A DNA stretch of 8,940 nucleotides, taken from contig JAHDCE010000134.1 of assembly GCA_020630045.1 (NCBI GenBank), forward strand, positions 1 through 8,940. Reading direction: 5' to 3'. Position numbers and translations under genes: made by a program. This DNA is from Saprospiraceae bacterium. Its GTDB lineage: Bacteria; Bacteroidota; Bacteroidia; Chitinophagales; Saprospiraceae. The notes beneath the pieces were generated by a model, which saw nothing but the letters and a program-made list of their open reading frames with translations, was not told where the DNA came from and did not search any database. Shown piece by piece: positions 1 to 6,044 of this stretch. Position 1 is the first letter of the stretch; each line of letters starts with the position of its first letter.

Positions 1-1
1 G

Positions 2-808
2 ATGGGAATGATTTCGGACGGCGAGCGTTTCGCTATATTAACAGACATCCTAGGAGATGAAGATGCTTTGGGAGATATGGACTTCAAAGTTACCGGTACT
101 CCAAATGGTATTTGTGCTTGTCAAATGGACATCAAGATCGACGGACTTCCTTATGAACAATTGGAAAAAGCCCTAATGCAAGCGAGGGAGGGACGCCTTC
201 ATATCTTGGATGAAATGGCTAAAGCCCTTCCGACTCCAAGGGAAGATTACAAGCCACACGCTCCTAGAATCGTTGAACTTAAAATCGATAAGAGTTTGAT
301 TGGTGCGGTTATTGGTCCTGGCGGTCGTATCATCCAGGAAATCCAAGAAGTGACCGGCGCTCAAATCAATATCGAAGAAGTTGATGATTATGGTTTGGTA
401 CAAATCGCTTCGCCTGACAAGGATTCAATTGACGGGGCTTTAGCTAGAGTTAAAGCCATTACTCACCAGCCTGAAATTGGTGATGTATATGACGCGACTG
501 TCGTTAGTGTCCAATCTTATGGTGTTTTTGTTGAGTTCATAAAAGGAAAGAGTGGATTGCTTCACGTTTCCGAAATGTCATATGAAAGGATTAATAGCGT
601 AGAAGATACCTATAAAGAAGGTGATGTAGTTAAGGTCAAACTTGTCGGAATCGATGAAAAAACAGGTAAGTTGAGGTTCTCTCACAAAGCTTTGTTGCCG
701 AAACCGGAAGGCTATGTTGAACCTGAACGTCGCCCGAGAGGCGGTGATCGTGATCGCAGAAGAAATGATCGTCGCGACCGCAGACATGATAACAGAAGAA
801 GGGACTAA
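2..808 (+). CDS. pnp: Polyribonucleotide nucleotidyltransferase (PNPase), C-terminal part, truncated by window start
   Basis: PNPase degrades RNA 3'-5' by phosphorolysis, releasing nucleoside diphosphates, in the cytoplasm. The visible 268 residues begin inside the second RNase PH-like domain: the segment ILGDEDALGDMDFKV (16-30) carries the acidic pair that binds the catalytic metal in this family. A KH domain follows (about 89-150, GPGG loop at 105-108), then an S1 domain (about 159-231, with VYDATVVSVQSYGVFVEF and the GLLHVSEMS strand). The protein ends in a 28-residue arginine-rich tail (241-268, about half Arg, with many RDRR/NDRR units). The first ATG in the window is internal; family proteins are about 700 residues, so roughly the first 60% lies outside. 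The stop is TAA, followed by a strong intrinsic terminator, so this is the last gene of its transcript. Identity is very secure; the function of the tail is not known from the sequence. Confidence 0.97.
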   Translation: MGMISDGERFAILTDILGDEDALGDMDFKVTGTPNGICACQMDIKIDGLPYEQLEKALMQAREGRLHILDEMAKALPTPREDYKPHAPRIVELKIDKSLIGAVIGPGGRIIQEIQEVTGAQINIEEVDDYGLVQIASPDKDSIDGALARVKAITHQPEIGDVYDATVVSVQSYGVFVEFIKGKSGLLHVSEMSYERINSVEDTYKEGDVVKVKLVGIDEKTGKLRFSHKALLPKPEGYVEPERRPRGGDRDRRRNDRRDRRHDNRRRD

Positions 809-832
809 TCCTTTTGGTAAATAATTGTAATT

Positions 833-866
833 AAAGCAAGCTCTTGAATTGGAGCTTGCTTTTTTT
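833..866 (+). terminator. Intrinsic terminator of pnp
   Basis: A perfect stem GCAAGCTC (836-843) / GAGCTTGC (852-859) has an 8-nt loop and is extended by AAA/TTT pairs at its base. A run of seven T (860-866) follows at once. It lies 25 nt after the pnp stop codon and is oriented for plus-strand transcription. Confidence 0.9.
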
Positions 867-910
867 GTATAAAAAAACGGGCTGCATCTTTTGATATAGC
901 CTGGAAATAA

Positions 911-1073
911 TAGATGTTATCACGAAATTTTTTGTATGGAAGACGAAGCGTTATTTTGGGAATCAACAAGGCGTTCGTCGCAAAGCATAGCAGTAGCCAC
1001 GTTTAAGGGGAATAATGAATTGGATTTCCAAAATAATGATTTGGCTATACTCAATTTTCCGTGATAACATCTA
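911..1073. mobile_element. Candidate MITE-like fold-back element with terminal inverted repeats and TA ends
   Basis: The 14-mer TAGATGTTATCACG at 911-924 recurs as a perfect inverted copy at 1060-1073, 163 bp end to end. A second inner pair, 951-964 against 1023-1036, matches over 14 positions with one G-T wobble. It stands at a similar distance from each end, so both arms can pair along most of their length around a loop of about 58 nt. The outermost bases are TA on both sides, which fits the TA target duplication of IS630/Tc1/mariner-type elements. No transposase and no convincing ORF is inside. It lies between two convergent terminators, a typical harmless insertion site. The alternative is a rod-shaped structured RNA, but no promoter or terminator of its own is evident. 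A single copy in the window means mobility is inferred, not shown. Confidence 0.5.
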
Positions 1074-1105
1074 AAGCAAGCGGTAATAGTATTTGCTGAT
1101 TGAAC

Positions 1106-1140
1106 CAAATAAAAAGGCTATCTGCACGCAGATAGCCTTT
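1106..1140 (-). terminator. Intrinsic terminator of the miaB-secG operon
   Basis: The perfect inverted repeat GGCTATCTGC (1116-1125) / GCAGATAGCC (1128-1137) folds with a 4-nt CACG loop and is extended by AAA/TTT at the base. On the minus strand it is followed by TTTTT and then ATTTG. It lies about 37 nt past the secG stop. The plus-strand side also has a short T-rich run (CTTTATTATT), so it may stop weakly transcribed RNA from the other direction too. Confidence 0.85.
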
Positions 1141-1176
1141 ATTATTGCTGTTTTCCGAATACGGAAATTTAATACT

Positions 1177-1401
1177 TTATACGAAGTAATTGGCGACGAT
1201 ACACAATACAAATAGTGCGATACCTAAGCCCCAAGTCGCTTTTTCAATAAAATCAGCTGAGCGGCCGGCCCCGAATACTTGGTTGGCACCACCCCCTCCA
1301 AAAGTAGAATCAAGTCCTCCTCCTTTGGGGTTTTGAACAAGTACTGCTATCATCAGCAATACACAAACCAACATAATAAGAATGGTTATCGCTACAATCA
1401 T
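1177..1401 (-). CDS. secG: Preprotein translocase subunit SecG
   Basis: SecG is the small inner-membrane partner of SecY and SecE and promotes SecA-driven protein export. The 74-residue product has the family layout: a first membrane helix (about 2-22), the conserved cytoplasmic loop with VQNPKGGGL (22-30) and GGGGANQVFGA (35-45), then FIEKATWGLG leading into a second helix (about 57-73). It stops right after the second helix, lacking the charged C-terminal tail seen in many Bacteroidota SecG proteins. That is still a complete protein by family standards. Its ATG overlaps the TGA of the upstream gene (ATGA, 1398-1401), which implies translational coupling. It is the last gene of the operon, followed by a terminator. 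Identification is secure. Confidence 0.95.
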   Translation of the reverse strand: MIVAITILIMLVCVLLMIAVLVQNPKGGGLDSTFGGGGANQVFGAGRSADFIEKATWGLGIALFVLCIVANYFV

Positions 1402-2348
1402 GATTTTTTTCTCTTTTTCTTGATGTTATCAATTTGAACCGCAAAGTAAGCACTTTTTTTCGGAAATTTCAAGCTTAACTGCTCATACATTTTAATTGCT
1501 TTGGAATGTTTTCCTTGTGCGGATAAAATTTGGGCAAGTGTTTCCGAAACAATCTCTTCATTTTCCGCAAGACTTTTTTCGGCGAGCTCTAAAACTTTCT
1601 TCTTCTTTTTCGGCTTTCCTTTCTTGGATTGCCCTTGCATTTTTTTGGCGGCCATGATTTTTAATAACCTGGTGCTTTCTGGTTTTATAGGTGTATTGCT
1701 TTTGGTGTTATCCTCCGAAGATTCATCTTTCGATGTAGGCTTGGGCGATTTCATTTGCTTGAGCCAACTGCTGAAAGACGCCTTAGGCATGGGAGTGAGT
1801 TGTTCGGCTTGAGGTACAGACCCTTCCAACTCTTCTAGATTTTTTTCTTGTTCAGCTTTTAATTTTTCGAGTGCGGATTGAATACTCTGATCGATTTCCT
1901 CTTCAGGGGTTTTATCGGACTCCGAGGAATCTTTGAGATTAGGGGCAATCACTCCGCCACCAACCAAAGCACCGATTCCTGTCGTTGTATCCAATAAAGA
2001 ATGATCCGGTGTTTCTTCCAAGTCGGGTAATTCCAAATTGGAATCTTCCAATAATGTCCCGCTTTCCTTTTTTAATTCCGGAAGTTCCAGGACGGTCTCC
2101 TTGTTATTAGAGTCTCTTTCTAGATGATTTTTGTCAAATAATATTTTCCGATCAAAGGTGTAGGCGGCCAACATTTCAAGATGCCTTTGGGTGTCACCAT
2201 GACCTTCTAATTTACTTTTTTGGTAAAGTAGATATCTGAGGTTTTGACAATAGGGATATTCTACCACCAAGGTTTTTAACTCTTCGTAGGAAATCCGATG
2301 TAGGGCATCGGAGTTTTTTAAAAACTTAGGAAATAGATCCGGACTCAT
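1398..2348 (-). CDS. Conserved Bacteroidota protein with C-terminal TPR-like repeat, next to secG
   Basis: Function unknown. The 316-residue product is soluble, with no signal peptide or membrane helix. The N-terminal part (about 1-75) is predicted helical and contains VEYPYCQNLRYLLYQKSK (29-46), a stretch I associate with hypothetical proteins encoded beside secG in this phylum. A long acidic, low-complexity middle follows (about 76-190, rich in E, S, L and P), then the short motif SFSSWLKQ (191-198). A very basic patch has KKGKPKKKKK (242-251), and a C-terminal helical pair (about 255-305, NEEIVSETLAQILSAQGKHSKAIKMYEQL) reads as one TPR-like unit, suggesting a protein-binding module. It ends in the basic KKKRKKS, and its TGA overlaps the secG start. 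No Shine-Dalgarno site is visible. Pairing with secG suggests a link to export or envelope assembly, but that rests on context only. Confidence 0.85.
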   Translation of the reverse strand: MSPDLFPKFLKNSDALHRISYEELKTLVVEYPYCQNLRYLLYQKSKLEGHGDTQRHLEMLAAYTFDRKILFDKNHLERDSNNKETVLELPELKKESGTLLEDSNLELPDLEETPDHSLLDTTTGIGALVGGGVIAPNLKDSSESDKTPEEEIDQSIQSALEKLKAEQEKNLEELEGSVPQAEQLTPMPKASFSSWLKQMKSPKPTSKDESSEDNTKSNTPIKPESTRLLKIMAAKKMQGQSKKGKPKKKKKVLELAEKSLAENEEIVSETLAQILSAQGKHSKAIKMYEQLSLKFPKKSAYFAVQIDNIKKKRKKS

Positions 2349-2364
2349 ATATGATTAGCATATA

Positions 2365-2391
2365 AAAACAGGATTTGTTTTTACCTGTTTT
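2365..2391 (-). terminator. Weak hairpin between lptE and the TPR-like gene, possible attenuator
   Basis: The 8-bp inverted repeat AAAACAGG (2365-2372) / CCTGTTTT (2384-2391) has an 11-nt loop. Read on the minus strand it ends in TTTTTATA. With only two G-C pairs next to the loop it is weak, so partial termination or processing between lptE and the downstream genes is more plausible than a full stop. It sits in the only real gap (80 nt) inside the operon. Confidence 0.35.
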
Positions 2392-2428
2392 ATACAAATA
2401 TAAGGGAATTTCAACATTGCCGCTTTTT

Positions 2429-2977
2429 CTACCAACTTCCGAATGCTTTCTGGAAAATTTCAGTAGCGATTTGGTCAAAAATTTCTTCAATGAGGCGATC
2501 TTGGATGTCAACTAAGTTTTGATCCGCTTCAAAATCGGCGGCGAAACTGAAATTGGCATTTTCCCAATTAAAACTTTCATCTTTATTGTCGATGTAATCA
2601 ACCCGCATCGAAATGGTCAATCTACTCAATTGGGTGGTTTCACCGGGTCTAGGAGCTACCGCTGAAATCACGAATCCGGTGATGGTTCCTTCTATCTCCA
2701 CATCCGGTTTCGTTTCCGTATAGGATAAACGTGATTCCTGCCTGATTTTATCTTGTAATCTTTGGCTGAATTCTTGTCCGATGGTAGGTGGTGCACTAGG
2801 AGCGTTCAACGCAAAATCTTTGATGTAAAAGGTGTTTAATTCGGCTCGGATGCTCGTATTGTTCAGTCCGACTTGACAAGTCGCCGCTGAACAAAGGATG
2901 AAAAGCAAAATCAATAAATAAGGAGCGTTTTTCCTAGTGATGATAGAAGATAAAAACGAATTATAAATCAATTTCAT
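2429..2977 (-). CDS. lptE: LptE-family LPS assembly lipoprotein
   Basis: LptE works with the barrel LptD in the outer membrane to insert lipopolysaccharide into the outer leaflet. The 182-residue product has a basic N-terminus, a hydrophobic segment (about 19-33), a Cys at 34, and then the body typical of Bacteroidota LptE. The recognisable stretches are SIRAELNTFYIKDFALNAPSAPP (42-64), FSQRLQDKIRQESRLSYTE (70-88), PDVEIEGTITGFVISAVAP (91-109) and NFSFAADFEADQNL (142-155). The putative lipobox A-A-T-C is off-consensus (Thr at -1), so lipidation is uncertain. The first 18 residues before the hydrophobic core are long for a signal peptide, but no other Met lies nearby. The start overlaps the end of the sigma-54 activator gene by 17 nt, and AAGGA lies just before the ATG. 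Family assignment is fairly firm. Confidence 0.85.
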   Translation of the reverse strand: MKLIYNSFLSSIITRKNAPYLLILLFILCSAATCQVGLNNTSIRAELNTFYIKDFALNAPSAPPTIGQEFSQRLQDKIRQESRLSYTETKPDVEIEGTITGFVISAVAPRPGETTQLSRLTISMRVDYIDNKDESFNWENANFSFAADFEADQNLVDIQDRLIEEIFDQIATEIFQKAFGSW

Positions 2978-4289
2978 AATCCTTGATTTTGCGATACAAA
3001 GTCCGTTCTGAAATTTCTAGTTCGGATGCGGCGTCCTTTCTTTTTCCCTTATATTTTTCAAGCGCTTTGATAATCATCCGCTTTTCCATATCGGCTAGAG
3101 AAAGACTTTCTTCAACGATTTCGGATTCATCGAATTCCTTTTCATTCCTTTTGATGATAATAGGTTGCGATGGATCATAATCATTTTGACTTGGATTGTT
3201 GATGGGGTAGGCGTCCGGTAGGTTCAAATCCATCGCCGGATGATTGAAGGCATAATTGTCATCCCTTCTATATTCAGGAGTAGGGGAGGTATTGCCTTCG
3301 GCACGCTCTAGGAGCGGACGTATGGATGCCATATCCTGAACTTGCAAATCATTGTCTTTGATCAGTTCAAAAATTAAGCCCTTGAGATCGTTGAGGTCTT
3401 TTTTCATTTCGAACAGCAACTTGTACAGGATTTCGCGTTCTGCAAAGTTGCCTGAGCCCTCGGATTTATTTTGGTGGTTGGGATGCAATACGGGGAGATT
3501 CCGCTGTCGTAATTGAGGAGCGATTCCAAGCAACATTTCCGCGTCTACTTCTTTTGAAGTGGCTAGTACGGATACCTGTTCCGCAACATTTTTTAATTCG
3601 CGGATATTTCCCGGCCATGTGTATGATTCGACCAAGAGTATCGCTTGATCGTCTAGCCTGATGGTCGAAGTCTTATATTTTTCAGCGAAATCGACAGCGA
3701 ATTTTCTAAAGAGCATGTGTATGTCCTCATGTCTTTCCCGTAAGGGAGGCACCTTAATCGGAACGGTATTAAGCCGATAATATAAGTCCTCTCTGAATTT
3801 TCCTTGTCGAACTTTTTCTTCTAAATCAACATTGGTTGCAGCTACGACGCGCACATCGGTTTTCAGCACTTTTGAAGATCCTACTTTTAGGAATTCACCG
3901 CTTTCCAATACACGAAGTAGGAACGCTTGCGTGTCAAGTGGCATTTCACCGATTTCATCCAAAAAAATAGTGCCACCATCCACTGTTTCAAAATAACCTT
4001 TCCTTTCGGCGGAAGCTCCGGTAAAAGCTCCCTTTTCATGTCCGAATAACTCGGAGTTGATGGTGCCTTCCGGAATAGCTCCCGTATTAATAGCGATGAA
4101 CGGATTATGTTTCCTAGGACTTAGGGCATGGATGATTTTTGAAAAGACCTCCTTTCCGACGCCACTTTCTCCAGTAATCAATACGGTCAAATCCTTGTCC
4201 GCTACACGTGTTGCGGTTTGTAAGGCATAATCCAATTGGGGTGACCGCCCGATGATGCCGAATCGTTGTTTTACGGATTGCAAATTCAT
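2961..4289 (-). CDS. Sigma-54-dependent transcriptional activator (AAA+ plus Fis-type HTH, no receiver domain)
   Basis: This is a bacterial enhancer-binding protein: it hydrolyses ATP to remodel RNA polymerase bound to sigma-54. The AAA+ domain starts almost at the N-terminus (FGIIGRSPQL, 10-19). Its motifs are Walker A GESGVGKE (40-47), the sigma-54 contact loop GAFTGA (87-92, intact), Walker B GGTIFLDE (105-112), the arginine region FREDLYYRL (165-173) and WPGNIREL (225-232). A linker of about 140 residues follows, including an amphipathic helical stretch (about 283-315) and a polar Pro/Asn-rich part (330-395). A Fis-type helix-turn-helix closes the protein (about 400-442, GKRKDAASELEISERTLYRKI). 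There is no receiver, GAF or PAS domain, so the signal it senses is not evident; the linker or a partner may supply it. Its start overlaps the miaB stop (ATGA). Targets cannot be read from the window. Confidence 0.93.
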   Translation of the reverse strand: MNLQSVKQRFGIIGRSPQLDYALQTATRVADKDLTVLITGESGVGKEVFSKIIHALSPRKHNPFIAINTGAIPEGTINSELFGHEKGAFTGASAERKGYFETVDGGTIFLDEIGEMPLDTQAFLLRVLESGEFLKVGSSKVLKTDVRVVAATNVDLEEKVRQGKFREDLYYRLNTVPIKVPPLRERHEDIHMLFRKFAVDFAEKYKTSTIRLDDQAILLVESYTWPGNIRELKNVAEQVSVLATSKEVDAEMLLGIAPQLRQRNLPVLHPNHQNKSEGSGNFAEREILYKLLFEMKKDLNDLKGLIFELIKDNDLQVQDMASIRPLLERAEGNTSPTPEYRRDDNYAFNHPAMDLNLPDAYPINNPSQNDYDPSQPIIIKRNEKEFDESEIVEESLSLADMEKRMIIKALEKYKGKRKDAASELEISERTLYRKIKDYEIDL

Positions 4290-5719
4290 GCTTCGACGAT
4301 TTCTCCTTTCAAAGTGGCACTAGAGGACTCCTTGACCAATACATGACAGTACATGCCTTTCTCCAAATTTTCCTTTTTAGGGAAAATAATCATCTTGTTC
4401 TGAGAATTTCTTCCCTTGAAATCTTGGTCGGATTTTTTAGAATCCCCTTCAATCAAAACCTTGAATACTTTTCCGATATCCTTTTGATTTTGTTCAGCCG
4501 AAATTTTAGTTTGTAAATCTATAATTTCGCGAAGGCGACGTTTTTTAACTTCCAATGGAATATCATCTTCATATTTCCTAGCGGCCAACGTGCCCGGTCT
4601 TTCAGAATAGAAAAACATATAAGACATGGAATATTTGGCGAATTCAATCATGGATAAGGTATCCTGATGTTCTTCTTCCGTTTCGGTACAGAAACCTGCG
4701 ATCATATCAGAAGAAATCGCACAATCCGGTATGATTCGATATACGGCATTTACTCGTTCCATATACCATTCACGGTCATAGGTCCGATTCATGAGTTTAA
4801 GGACACGACTATTGCCCGATTGAACAGGAAGGTGGATGTAATTACAGATGTTTTCGTACTTGGCCATCGTATGCAATACCTCATCTGTAATATCCTTGGG
4901 GTGTGAGGTGGAAAACCTGACCCGTAAATCCGGGTGAACCGAAGCGACCATTTCTATCAGTTTGGCAAAGTTGGTTTCTTCCCCGGTTTCAGGGTTTTTA
5001 AATAGGAAAGAGTCCACATTTTGTCCTAGAAGCGTTACTTCTTTATAGCCTTTTTCAAATAGCTCGGTGGCTTCCGCAACAATAGAAAACGGTGTACGGC
5101 TCCGCTCCCTTCCCCTAGTAAATGGAACCACACAAAATGAGCACATATTATTACAACCTCTCATGATGGAAATAAAGGCTGTAACTCCGTTCGAATTGAG
5201 TCTTACAGGGCTGATGTCAGCATAGGTCTCTTCACGGCTAAGGAGCACGTTTACCCCTTTTTCACCACCTTGGGCATCGGCTACTAATTGGGGCAAAGAA
5301 CGATAAGCATCCGGTCCGACAACAAGGTCGACCAACCGCTCTTGTTCCAATAGTTTGGCTTTAAGCCGTTCGGCCATACAGCCTAGTACGCCAACCAATG
5401 TGCCCGGCTTTTGTTCCTTGATTTTGTCAAAGACTCGAAGCCTTTTGCGAACAGTGTCTTCCGCTTTTTCTCGGATAGAACAGGTGTTGATGAGAATGAG
5501 GTCGGAATCTTCCATACTTCGGGTAGATTTGTATCCCATTTCTCCTAGGATGGAAGCCACGATTTCACTATCGCTAAAGTTCATTTGGCAACCATAACTT
5601 TCTATATAGAATTTTTTGTCGTCCAGACCGCCGGCAAGTTGTTCTTTGAAGAACACATCCCCTTGTTTCGTTTCATCTATTTCCTTTTCGGAAACTCCTT
5701 GACCGGGTACATATCTCAT
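4286..5719 (-). CDS. miaB: tRNA-2-methylthio-N6-dimethylallyladenosine synthase MiaB
   Basis: MiaB is a radical-SAM enzyme that adds a methylthio group to i6A37 of tRNAs, giving ms2i6A37 and steadying codon-anticodon pairing. The 477-residue product has the N-terminal UPF0004 domain with the three auxiliary-cluster cysteines: C44 in YGCQMNFSDSE, C80 in NTCSIREKAE and C114 in LGCMAE. The radical-SAM cluster CNNMCSFC (C189, C193, C196) and PFTRGRERSR follow. LPVQSGN (297-303), MIAGFCTETEEEH (339-351) and YSERPGTLAA (371-380) are further family stretches, and a TRAM domain closes the protein (about 412-475). The MiaB-type YGCQMN and RGRERSR motifs favour MiaB over the related RimO and MtaB. About 35 residues precede the conserved KKFYIESYGC, a common extension in this phylum. 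It is the first gene of the operon, with a good promoter about 60 nt upstream. Confidence 0.97.
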   Translation of the reverse strand: MRYVPGQGVSEKEIDETKQGDVFFKEQLAGGLDDKKFYIESYGCQMNFSDSEIVASILGEMGYKSTRSMEDSDLILINTCSIREKAEDTVRKRLRVFDKIKEQKPGTLVGVLGCMAERLKAKLLEQERLVDLVVGPDAYRSLPQLVADAQGGEKGVNVLLSREETYADISPVRLNSNGVTAFISIMRGCNNMCSFCVVPFTRGRERSRTPFSIVAEATELFEKGYKEVTLLGQNVDSFLFKNPETGEETNFAKLIEMVASVHPDLRVRFSTSHPKDITDEVLHTMAKYENICNYIHLPVQSGNSRVLKLMNRTYDREWYMERVNAVYRIIPDCAISSDMIAGFCTETEEEHQDTLSMIEFAKYSMSYMFFYSERPGTLAARKYEDDIPLEVKKRRLREIIDLQTKISAEQNQKDIGKVFKVLIEGDSKKSDQDFKGRNSQNKMIIFPKKENLEKGMYCHVLVKESSSATLKGEIVEA

Positions 5720-5782
5720 GATTTACTTATTTTCTTTCTTCCAATAATCGGATTATCCACCGAAGGGTTCACATTCAGCCGG

Positions 5783-5815
5783 CAAAGTTACATTATTTTA
5801 ACCGAAGTGACAAAA
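5783..5815 (-). promoter_or_regulatory. Promoter of the miaB operon (Bacteroidota type)
   Basis: On the minus strand the -7 box TAACTTTG (5790-5783) matches TAnnTTTG exactly. A TTTTG (5815-5811) sits exactly 20 nt upstream as the -33 box, matching the known Bacteroidota primary sigma pattern. The expected start of transcription near 5776 gives a leader of about 57 nt before the miaB ATG. The palindrome TGACA-AAA-TGTCA (5808-5820) covers the -33 box. Confidence 0.7.
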
Positions 5816-5820
5816 TGTCA
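5808..5820. promoter_or_regulatory. Palindrome over the miaB -33 box, possible operator
   Basis: This is a perfect 5-3-5 inverted repeat, TGACA-AAA-TGTCA. Its position over the -33 element of the miaB promoter would suit repression by a dimeric regulator. Short palindromes also arise by chance in AT-rich spacers, so this is a suggestion only. Confidence 0.3.
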
Positions 5821-5875
5821 GATGCTCGGTTGCTTGAATTAATACATTGTTTTTGTTTCTTGCCAGTGAGTTATG

Positions 5876-5890
5876 ATTCTTGACAAGAAT
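5876..5890. promoter_or_regulatory. Palindrome just upstream of the photolyase-gene promoter, possible operator
   Basis: This is a perfect 6-3-6 inverted repeat, ATTCTT-GAC-AAGAAT. It ends 5 nt before the -33 TTG of the plus-strand promoter, a usual place for an activator or repressor site. No regulator can be named from the sequence. Confidence 0.35.
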
Positions 5891-5895
5891 GCGAG

Positions 5896-5926
5896 TTGAA
5901 AACATTCCAATCAATTTATATGTTTG
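5896..5926 (+). promoter_or_regulatory. Promoter of the photolyase-family gene (Bacteroidota type)
   Basis: TTG (5896-5898), a 20-nt spacer and TATGTTTG (5919-5926) fit TTG-N20-TAnnTTTG, the same geometry as the divergent miaB promoter. Transcription would start near 5933 and leave an unusually long leader of about 130 nt before the ATG. That leader holds an AAGGAGG (5939-5945) far from the gene start and a direct repeat CCATCAT with 10-bp period (5981-5997). Confidence 0.6.
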
Positions 5927-5948
5927 TATAAATCCAGCAAGGAGGTTT

Positions 5949-6044
5949 TTGTCGAACAATTTTGCTGAATTAGAGTATAACCATCATGTGCCATCATCCT
6001 TGAAATTTAATACCCAGCCACAAATAACCGTGGAATGTTTTTGA
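5949..6044 (+). other. Possible 31-codon leader ORF in the photolyase-gene leader
   Basis: A TTG at 5949 lies 3 nt after a full AAGGAGG (5939-5945), which is striking in a genome where the other genes show hardly any Shine-Dalgarno site. The frame from it stays open for 31 codons to a TGA at 6042-6044, 19 nt before the photolyase ATG. The peptide would read roughly MSNNFAELEYNHHVPS and onward, with no recognised motif. The spacing is short and the start codon is rare, so it may be chance. Confidence 0.2.

Larger units (their letters stand above)
809..1176. other. Non-coding stretch between the convergent pnp and secG genes
   Basis: The 368 bp contain the pnp terminator (833-866), the fold-back element (911-1073), the secG terminator (1106-1140) and a small hairpin TTTCCG-AATA-CGGAAA (1152-1167) just downstream of the secG stop. 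The remaining bases (867-910, 1074-1105) show nothing I can assign. The 10-mer TAAAGCAAGC occurs at both 832-841 and 1072-1081, that is, in the pnp terminator arm and again at the right edge of the fold-back element. This may be chance or a relic of a local duplication. I see no protein-coding gene here. Confidence 0.8.

Noticed and set aside
920..1108. 62-codon minus-strand ORF across the fold-back element
   Set aside because: It spans the inverted-repeat structure and runs beyond it, shows no recognisable motif, and has no promoter or ribosome site. It is best explained as chance.
1501..1812. 103-codon plus-strand ORF
   Set aside because: It lies wholly antisense to the TPR-like gene. Its Phe/Ser-rich composition mirrors the Lys/Glu-rich coding strand.
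2395..2402. TATATTTG on the minus strand as an internal promoter -7 box
   Set aside because: It matches TAnnTTTG, but no TTG lies about 20 nt upstream; the only nearby TTG is 9 nt away. In AT-rich DNA the box alone is weak evidence.
5744..5756. ATAAT-CGG-ATTAT palindrome in the miaB leader
   Set aside because: It is AT-rich and short, lies downstream of the promoter, and shows no link to a box or start codon.
5880..5908. TTGACA as a classical -35 box for the photolyase-family gene
   Set aside because: The bases 17 nt downstream (CATTCC) do not resemble a -10 box. The Bacteroidota-type promoter at 5896-5926 fits far better.
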